The notes beneath the pieces were generated by a model. The model was not told where the DNA came from. It made no database searches and saw only the letters and a list, made by a program, of their open reading frames with translations. Below are positions 15,294-19,211 of a stretch of 19,211 nucleotides of DNA, in pieces. The stretch comes from Bacteroidetes bacterium UBA6183 (GTDB lineage Bacteria; Bacteroidota; Bacteroidia; UKL13-3), in NCBI GenBank assembly GCA_002422865.1, contig DITN01000071.1:1894-21104 (forward strand), written 5' to 3'. A program made the position numbers and the translations under genes. How positions within the stretch are numbered: position 1 is the stretch's first letter; the number at the start of each line of letters is the position of its first letter.

Positions 15294-15608
15294 ATGATTA
15301 ATTTACTCAAGAAGATTTTTAATTTAGGACCTAAGGTTGATTATAATGAACTAATAGCAGCAGGGGCAGTTATTGTTGATGTAAGAACCAAAGGCGAGTT
15401 CGATTCAGGGCACATTAAAGGAGCCATAAACCTGCCATTACAAACCCTGGAACAAAATTTGGGTAAGTTAAAAAAAGACAAACCCGTTATTACTTGTTGT
15501 GCAAGCGGAATGCGCAGTTCATCGGCCCGAGGATTTTTAAAATCTAAAGGATATGAGGTATACAACGGTGGTAGTTGGGTGAGTTTAAAAAACAAAATTG
15601 GTAAATAA
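15294..15608 (+). CDS. Single-domain rhodanese (second copy)
   Basis: This 104-residue rhodanese has a basic N-terminal helix (MINLLKKIFNLGPKV) then VDVRTKGEFDSGHIKGAINLPL and the active loop CCASGMRS (Cys69, preceded by Cys68), ending in YNGGSWVSLKN. The CCASG(N/M)RS and NGGSW blocks are shared with the upstream rhodanese, so they are paralogues. The hydrophobic-basic N-terminus is not an obvious signal peptide, so it is probably cytoplasmic. Its stop TAA shares a base with the next gene's ATG (TAATG). Role: sulfur transfer in the operon's pathway. Confidence 0.9.
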   Translation: MINLLKKIFNLGPKVDYNELIAAGAVIVDVRTKGEFDSGHIKGAINLPLQTLEQNLGKLKKDKPVITCCASGMRSSSARGFLKSKGYEVYNGGSWVSLKNKIGK

Positions 15609-15847
15609 TGAAAGAACGAATATTAACCGGCTGGACTTTTATGCGTGCCCTTTATTTGGGCATGGGCATTACACTTATTATTCAGGCTGTAATGGCTAAA
15701 CAATACATGCTGGTAGTTTTGGGTGGTTACTTTGCAGCCATGTCGGTTTTTGGTATTGGATGTGCAGGCGGAAAATGCGCTGTACCACCACCATCAAAAA
15801 AACAAACACCGTATACCGAAGACGTAACTTTTGAAGAAGTTAAATAA
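15608..15847 (+). CDS. Small membrane protein with GCxxGxC motif
   Basis: This 79-residue protein has two predicted transmembrane helices (~12-29 and 33-50), then GCAGGKC (Cys52, Cys57) and a polar tail ending in TEDVTFEEVK. The start is coupled to the upstream rhodanese by a 1-nt overlap (TAATG). Similar short proteins sit in Bacteroidota rhodanese clusters, as I recall, but I know no function. Its motif GC-AGGK-C lines up with GC-SNGT-C in the other small membrane protein of the operon, although the overall sequences are not alike. The two cysteines sit at the membrane edge and could hold a metal or sulfane sulfur. Confidence 0.7.
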   Translation: MKERILTGWTFMRALYLGMGITLIIQAVMAKQYMLVVLGGYFAAMSVFGIGCAGGKCAVPPPSKKQTPYTEDVTFEEVK

Positions 15848-15861
15848 AAAGAACACATATC

Positions 15862-16161
15862 ATGAGCAACGCTTTTAATGAAATTATTGCAGGACCTAAA
15901 CCGGTTTTGGTTGATTTTTCGGCCGAGTGGTGCGGCCCATGCAAAATGATGAAACCCATATTAGATGAGTTAAAATCGATGATTGGGGATGATGCAAAAA
16001 TTTTAAAAGTTGATGTAGATAAAAACCCCGCAGTTGCACAACACTACCAAATACAAGGTGTGCCAACACTTATTTTGTTTAAAAACGGACAAGTACTTTG
16101 GCGACAATCGGGTGTAATGCAAGCCCGCACATTGCAACAAATCATCAACCAACATAAGTAA
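15862..16161 (+). CDS. trxA: Thioredoxin
   Basis: This is a 99-residue cytoplasmic thioredoxin, close to the usual ~105. Markers: VLVDFSAEWCGPCKMMKP (active site Cys24-Gly-Pro-Cys27), VDVDKNPAVAQHYQIQGVPTLILFKNG (cis-proline Pro69) and a C-terminal helix. No signal peptide. It is the last gene of the sulfur operon, 14 nt after the small membrane gene, and a hairpin terminator follows. In this context it most likely reduces protein persulfides on the rhodaneses or supplies reductant to the pathway. A general house-keeping thioredoxin is possible but the placement favours the sulfur role. Confidence 0.94.
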   Translation: MSNAFNEIIAGPKPVLVDFSAEWCGPCKMMKPILDELKSMIGDDAKILKVDVDKNPAVAQHYQIQGVPTLILFKNGQVLWRQSGVMQARTLQQIINQHK

Positions 16162-16169
16162 GAAATAAC

Positions 16170-16201
16170 AAAGCCCATCCAATAAAACAGATGGGCTTTT
16201 T
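16170..16201 (+). terminator. Hairpin terminator at the end of the sulfur operon
   Basis: A 10-bp perfect stem (AAAGCCCATC pairing with GATGGGCTTT) with a 10-nt loop, followed by a run of T. It starts 9 nt after the thioredoxin stop. Confidence 0.88.
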
Positions 16202-16269
16202 AGTTGGTGATTGAGTTGTAATACTTGTTGAAAACTGAATGTAAATCAGTAAACCGAGCTATTCATTAT

Positions 16270-16298
16270 CCCGTTCACGCGGACGTGCCGTCCGTGTG
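16270..16298. repeat. REP palindrome, copy 1 (in the relic tail)
   Basis: 29-bp element whose core CGGACG-tgc-CGTCCG forms a 6-bp hairpin extended by flanking CAC/GTG pairing with one mismatch. Identical to the copy at 16425 and to the inverted copy at 17120. Confidence 0.9.
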
Positions 16299-16336
16299 TC
16301 GTTATATTTTCTAAAATAGTTAAATTTCCCATAAGC

Positions 16337-16421
16337 TTATCTTAAAGGTAATACTTTAATCGGAGATTCATCGCTAGCAGAACTTAACCTATAATGTTGC
16401 GGTTGACTAACTATTCCGGCA
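16337..16421 (-). pseudogene. RAYT transposase C-terminal relic
   Basis: The reverse strand of this duplicated stretch encodes the same final ~27 residues as the intact transposase (ending AGIVSQPQHYRLSSASDES through IKVLPLR and stop), but the gene body is absent because the next REP interrupts it. It is a non-coding leftover of a tail duplication. Confidence 0.85.
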
Positions 16422-16424
16422 TCC

Positions 16425-16453
16425 CCCGTTCACGCGGACGTGCCGTCCGTGTG
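16425..16453. repeat. REP palindrome, copy 2 (downstream of intact RAYT)
   Basis: Exact copy of 16270-16298; it lies beyond the stop codon of the transposase gene and faces the inverted copy at 17120-17148. Confidence 0.92.
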
Positions 16454-16491
16454 TCGTTATATTTTATAACACAGTTAAATTTCCCATAAGC

Positions 16492-17022
16492 TTATCTTAA
16501 AGGTAATACTTTAATCGGAGATTCATCGCTAGCAGAACTTAACCTATAATGTTGCGGTTGACTAACTATTCCGGCAACCACAGGATTCATGTGTATGTAG
16601 TTTTCTTTTTGAGTAATGAATTTATCGCTGTACAATTCTTCAGGATGATTTCCGGGAATCCAAACTCTAAATGCTTGTTTACCTGTTTTTGTAGATTGCC
16701 CAATTGTAAACTTCTCCATCAACCACTCACGCCTACTCTCTTGTTTATTTGCCGTAATCTCCTCTATAATTTGTTTTGATGTATGCTCTTTCAGGTCTCT
16801 AAGTATATGACTCAAATTGCCTGCACTACTTACTATAAAATGTGCATGGCTTGGCATAATAACGTACGAGTATACTTCTAAACCTTTATTCTTCTGGCAA
16901 TACTTAACACTGTCGATTAAGATGTTTACATAACACTCTCGTGTAAATAAATCAACCCAGTCAACTATTGTCATGGTAATAAAGTATGTTTTACCATCTT
17001 CTATTTTCAAAAATTCGGACAT
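16492..17022 (-). CDS. REP-associated tyrosine transposase (RAYT, Y1/HUH family)
   Basis: This 176-residue HUH-type Y1 transposase has MPSHAHFIV, giving the HxH metal site (His59, His61), the helix after it (NLSHILRDLKEHTSKQI), IPGNHPEELYS, and the catalytic tyrosine in ENYIHMNPVVAGIV (Tyr142), which fits the RAYT YIHxNPV block. Length is normal for the group. ATG at 17022 is preferred over 17061 because a TATATTTG promoter ends 3 nt before it; MVGLISYKVLYLS would lie across the promoter. Stop is at 16492. It acts on single-stranded REP hairpins. All catalytic residues are present, so it may be active. Confidence 0.93.
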   Translation of the reverse strand: MSEFLKIEDGKTYFITMTIVDWVDLFTRECYVNILIDSVKYCQKNKGLEVYSYVIMPSHAHFIVSSAGNLSHILRDLKEHTSKQIIEEITANKQESRREWLMEKFTIGQSTKTGKQAFRVWIPGNHPEELYSDKFITQKENYIHMNPVVAGIVSQPQHYRLSSASDESPIKVLPLR

Positions 17023-17025
17023 ACT

Positions 17026-17033
17026 CAAATATA
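17026..17033 (-). promoter_or_regulatory. -7 promoter element for the RAYT gene (probably leaderless)
   Basis: The reverse strand reads TATATTTG, an exact TAnnTTTG match, ending 3 nt before the ATG. A TTG (17052-17050) lies 16 nt further upstream, slightly short of the usual spacing. It decides the start at 17022. Confidence 0.58.
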
Positions 17034-17119
17034 AAACTTTATAAGAAATCAACCCCACCAAGTAATACCTTAATGGCCTTGCGTAGTTTTAGATTTTACT
17101 GCGTATTTTGTTTTTACTG

Positions 17120-17148
17120 CACACGGACGGCACGTCCGCGTGAACGGG
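17120..17148. repeat. REP palindrome, copy 3 (inverted)
   Basis: CACACGGACGGCACGTCCGC and the following TGAACGGG is the exact reverse complement of copies 1 and 2. Hairpin: CGGACG-GCA-CGTCCG with an outer CAC/GTG after one mismatch. Confidence 0.92.
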
Positions 17149-17220
17149 TGTTTGCGGTAATTAAAAGACAAACACCTTTTGTAAATTTATATCAAAATAA
17201 TTTTGCATAAGTCTTAGAAT

Positions 17221-17238
17221 ACACGTCAGCGTGAACGG
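17221..17238. repeat. Degenerate REP half-copy
   Basis: ACACGTCAGCGTGAACGG resembles the outer parts of copy 3 (CACACG... and CGCGTGAACGGG) with most of the central hairpin missing. It overlaps the 3' end and stop codon of the next gene on the reverse strand. Confidence 0.55.
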
Positions 17239-18155
17239 AAATTTTTTACAAATTCTACATCATAATAATAACCTATAAAAGTGTGCTCACTGCCTACAAT
17301 TTCTTTCGCAAAGAAACCTTCACTTTTTACTTTATGGCTTCCATTTTGTTTATTCTTTTTCTCAAACAAAATATATTTACCATCTTCGGTTACACTAGGA
17401 TTACATGCATTATCCAAAATAATACTTACAGTACTGTCCTTAAGGTTATAACTTCTTACATCACAACATTTATCTGACACTTTTTTTGAATTCGTTTTTA
17501 CTAGATTCCAAAACACAAAAATCAATTGTTCACCACTTCTATCATATGTTAAGTCATCGTATCCATATTTAAGGAACTTTATACTTTTTTCATAAAATGG
17601 CATTTCAACAACAACCGTTGATTTTCGTAAATCACCCATATTATTAATCGAATAAGCTTTCTTCACAATATTTCTTCCACTTATAGCATATGTATAACCA
17701 TTAATTAAAGGGGTACAATCCGATGAGAACTTTAATGCGTATTCAGTTATCCTATATTTTTCCTGAAACTTTTCGTTGTTCATCATAAGGTGTTTAATGC
17801 TGGAATAAACAAATGAATCATTTGAGATTGTTTTTCCGATATCAAATACTTGATGTAAAAGAAACTGTTTTTTTCTAATATCATAAACAAATAAGTTTAC
17901 CTCATTAATACTACCAAAAAAGGAATGCCGCTTTTGGTGAATGTAGTACTTAACTAAAGTGCATTCAGGATTCAAAAACTCAGAGAACCTTAAACGAACA
18001 TCATCATTTTTTGTAAATGAAAAAGTATCTAAAATGACGGTTGTCTTTTTGAGGCTATCTAGCAACCTTACCTCCCCATAATTAGACAATGCAATAATAG
18101 TATTGGCATTAAGCTGAGTGCCTAACAGTAAAAACATAAAAATTATTTTCTTCAC
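17226..18155 (-). CDS. Secreted protein, candidate immunity partner of the RHS toxin
   Basis: This 309-residue protein has a signal peptide (MKKIIFMFLLLGTQLNANT, cleavage near residue 17-18), so it is probably periplasmic. I do not recognise the family. Two segments look like blades of a WD40/TolB-type (PD40) propeller: DLTYDRSGEQLIFVFWN (201-217) and NPSVTEDGKYILFEKKN (252-268), and the rest is strand-rich, including a CC pair at 230-231. The start is GTG at 18155. The RHS gene ends 9 nt upstream on the same strand, the place where an immunity gene normally sits. The last three residues and the stop fall inside REP-like sequence (17221-17238), so the C-terminus may have been altered by that insertion. 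An unrelated secreted protein is the main alternative. Confidence 0.6.
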   Translation of the reverse strand: MKKIIFMFLLLGTQLNANTIIALSNYGEVRLLDSLKKTTVILDTFSFTKNDDVRLRFSEFLNPECTLVKYYIHQKRHSFFGSINEVNLFVYDIRKKQFLLHQVFDIGKTISNDSFVYSSIKHLMMNNEKFQEKYRITEYALKFSSDCTPLINGYTYAISGRNIVKKAYSINNMGDLRKSTVVVEMPFYEKSIKFLKYGYDDLTYDRSGEQLIFVFWNLVKTNSKKVSDKCCDVRSYNLKDSTVSIILDNACNPSVTEDGKYILFEKKNKQNGSHKVKSEGFFAKEIVGSEHTFIGYYYDVEFVKNFRSR

Positions 18156-18164
18156 CTTTAAATC

Positions 18165-19211
18165 TTATTTTTGAATCAATGTTGATAAATAGCCATAATT
18201 CCTGATTAGCATTTGTAACTCTAATGCTTGCGGGAGAATAAGAGGAATATTAAACACACCAGCACTATTTAATGCTCTGGAGACTTGAAATGCACAGTTT
18301 CTTCCTAGCAAGTTGTAATTTTTAACATGATGCATTAGATTACACTTACTAACACTTGCGTAATATTTTGTCAAGTTAATCCCTTGTATTTTAATGTGAG
18401 TAGTATACCATTTATCTATCGTTGAAAACTTATGACTAGCATCTCCAAGACTTCCGAATGGTTTACCTGATATTTCAGGCCCCCAACTTATGTCCATCAT
18501 ATTCGGATCACGAACTCCAACATCAGACATTCCAGAGTGTGGTAAGGGTGCATTATCAGTATGAAGTTCTTTCGTTCCAATTTTCGCATCAGCCTTGAAG
18601 TTTCCTGCACCAATCGCCCATGCGTCACTTATGTTTGAAAATGCACCTAAAACATAACTAAAATTTTCCATTTTACTGTTGTCTTCCCAAGTCCAAATCC
18701 CTTTCCACCCCTTTCTATTACTGTAGCTTGCTATACCAAAATTCATACTAACATCAGTTTGTCCTCCAGTATAAAGAGCTGTACCAGCAGAATTCAAGTA
18801 TGAACCAACAATAAAGCTAGCTGTGTAGGCACCAGCCATGCCGGAGGTAGCCACAGCATTAGCAGCTCCGCCACTTGCCGCACCCACAACTGCCCCACCT
18901 GCCATATAGCCCCAAGTTTTACCACTGCTGTAGTCCCACTTAAAAGGATTGGCTGTTCCATTTGCCATTGTTCCACCTTGCCACATCCCAATATCAGCGC
19001 TTATTGCCATAGGTAAAGCCCACCACTGACCAGTTGCGACAGCTAATCCTGTAAATATTATATCCCCGCTCGGATCTGAATATTTTAAAGGGTTATTCCA
19101 GCAATAACTGTATCGGTTAAAACTTTGCGTATTATCGGGTGCTTGTATGTAATTATCCGGGCTAATCACTCGGCCTAAAACAGGGTCGTACATGCGGCCG
19201 TTCATGTTTAT
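18165..19211 (-). CDS. RHS polymorphic toxin, C-terminal end (runs off window)
   Basis: The frame is open to the window edge, so the long N-terminal RHS/YD-repeat body lies outside. Numbering here is from the in-window Met at 19205. Residues 1-48 are the RHS core end: NGRMYDPVLGRVISPDNYIQAP, then NRYSYCWNNPLKYSDPSGD, the DPSGD marker after which the variable toxin begins. Residues ~50-150 are glycine/alanine-rich and hydrophobic, typical of the pre-toxin/translocation region. The tail (220-346) has PLPHSG (His223) and YNLLGRNCAFQVSRALNSAGV (Cys304), which resembles permuted NlpC/P60 (papain-like) cysteine enzymes, where a His precedes an NC motif. Such toxins often cut peptidoglycan or other periplasmic targets. 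Stop is TAA at 18165. Toxin class is inferred from motif resemblance. Confidence 0.8.
   Translation of the reverse strand: MNMNGRMYDPVLGRVISPDNYIQAPDNTQSFNRYSYCWNNPLKYSDPSGDIIFTGLAVATGQWWALPMAISADIGMWQGGTMANGTANPFKWDYSSGKTWGYMAGGAVVGAASGGAANAVATSGMAGAYTASFIVGSYLNSAGTALYTGGQTDVSMNFGIASYSNRKGWKGIWTWEDNSKMENFSYVLGAFSNISDAWAIGAGNFKADAKIGTKELHTDNAPLPHSGMSDVGVRDPNMMDISWGPEISGKPFGSLGDASHKFSTIDKWYTTHIKIQGINLTKYYASVSKCNLMHHVKNYNLLGRNCAFQVSRALNSAGVFNIPLILPQALELQMLIRNYGYLSTLIQK

Larger units (their letters stand above)
16270..16576. repeat. 155-bp tandem duplication (REP plus tail of the RAYT gene)
   Basis: Two direct copies, 16270-16421 and 16425-16576, lie at a 155-bp period. Each starts with CCCGTTCACGCGGACG and runs through the last codons of the transposase gene to CTATTCCGGCA. 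They differ mainly in a short patch after GTTATATTTT (TCTAAAATAG against TATAACACAG, at 16310-16319 and 16465-16474), the rest being almost identical. The second copy is part of the intact transposase gene; the first is a truncated relic. Confidence 0.93.
16425..17148 (-). mobile_element. REP-RAYT-REP unit (inverted REPs flanking a Y1 transposase)
   Basis: The transposase gene lies between two 29-bp REP palindromes in inverted orientation (16425-16453 and 17120-17148). This matches the REP-associated tyrosine transposase (RAYT/REPtron) arrangement, in which the enzyme acts on single-stranded palindromes. There are no IS-type terminal inverted repeats and no target-site duplication to be seen. 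Confidence 0.82.

Noticed and set aside
16270..17148. Repeated palindromes that could be taken for a CRISPR array
   Set aside because: Only three copies, one inverted, with unequal spacing and a transposase gene between two of them; this fits REP elements.
18740..18905. Glycine/alanine-rich hydrophobic stretch of the RHS protein as transmembrane helices
   Set aside because: Such stretches are normal in the pre-toxin region of RHS proteins and contain many small residues; no membrane anchoring is claimed.

Overview
The window looks like a chromosomal segment of a Bacteroidota species (Flavobacteriia, Chitinophagia or Sphingobacteriia type). Four things point there: a type IX secretion sorting domain at the end of a secreted protein, a TonB receptor with a carboxypeptidase-regulatory-like N-terminus, an RHS protein with a typical Bacteroidota core, and at least nine copies of the Bacteroidota promoter -7 element TAnnTTTG just ahead of genes. 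Base composition is AT-rich, and Shine-Dalgarno sequences are mostly absent.

Layout. (1) 1-3916: an outer lipoprotein of the MbnP type (partial), the nucleotide-binding protein YajQ, a CorA metal transporter that meets YajQ tail to tail with no gap, and a TetR regulator followed by an ABC1/UbiB-like kinase. (2) 4015-6456: three co-directional, nearly touching genes of uncertain role: a secreted MORN-repeat/von Willebrand A protein, a YkgJ-type cysteine-cluster protein, and a protein resembling phage Hef/Mom-like proteins. (3) 6483-8241: tRNA/rRNA modification genes (miaA, a hidden 55-residue zinc-finger-like ORF, and an RluE-type pseudouridine synthase). (4) 8284-11431: a T9SS cargo protein and a TonB receptor, convergent across a strong hairpin terminator. 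(5) 11585-13033: a small membrane protein and a CNNM/CBS transporter. (6) 13095-16161: a sulfane-sulfur handling cluster. It holds a DUF2892 protein, a CstB-like persulfide dioxygenase/rhodanese fusion, two stand-alone rhodaneses, two tiny membrane proteins sharing a GCxxGxC motif, and a thioredoxin, and it ends in a hairpin terminator. (7) 16270-17238: a REP-associated tyrosine transposase (RAYT) between inverted REP palindromes, with a 155-bp tandem duplication of its tail. (8) 17226-19211: the C-terminal end of an RHS polymorphic toxin and, 9 nt downstream, a signal-peptide protein that is a candidate immunity protein.

How the genes work together. The sulfur cluster reads as one pathway: persulfides are oxidised by the MBL domain, sulfane sulfur is shuttled among rhodaneses, and thioredoxin reduces the protein persulfides. 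An imperfect inverted repeat centred about 41 nt before the predicted start of its main transcript is a candidate activator site. The RHS toxin tail carries an NC-containing motif like that of permuted NlpC/P60 (papain-like) enzymes, and the downstream protein looks exported. That fits a toxin acting in the periplasm with a periplasmic immunity protein, but this is inference. No RNA genes or CRISPR arrays were seen.
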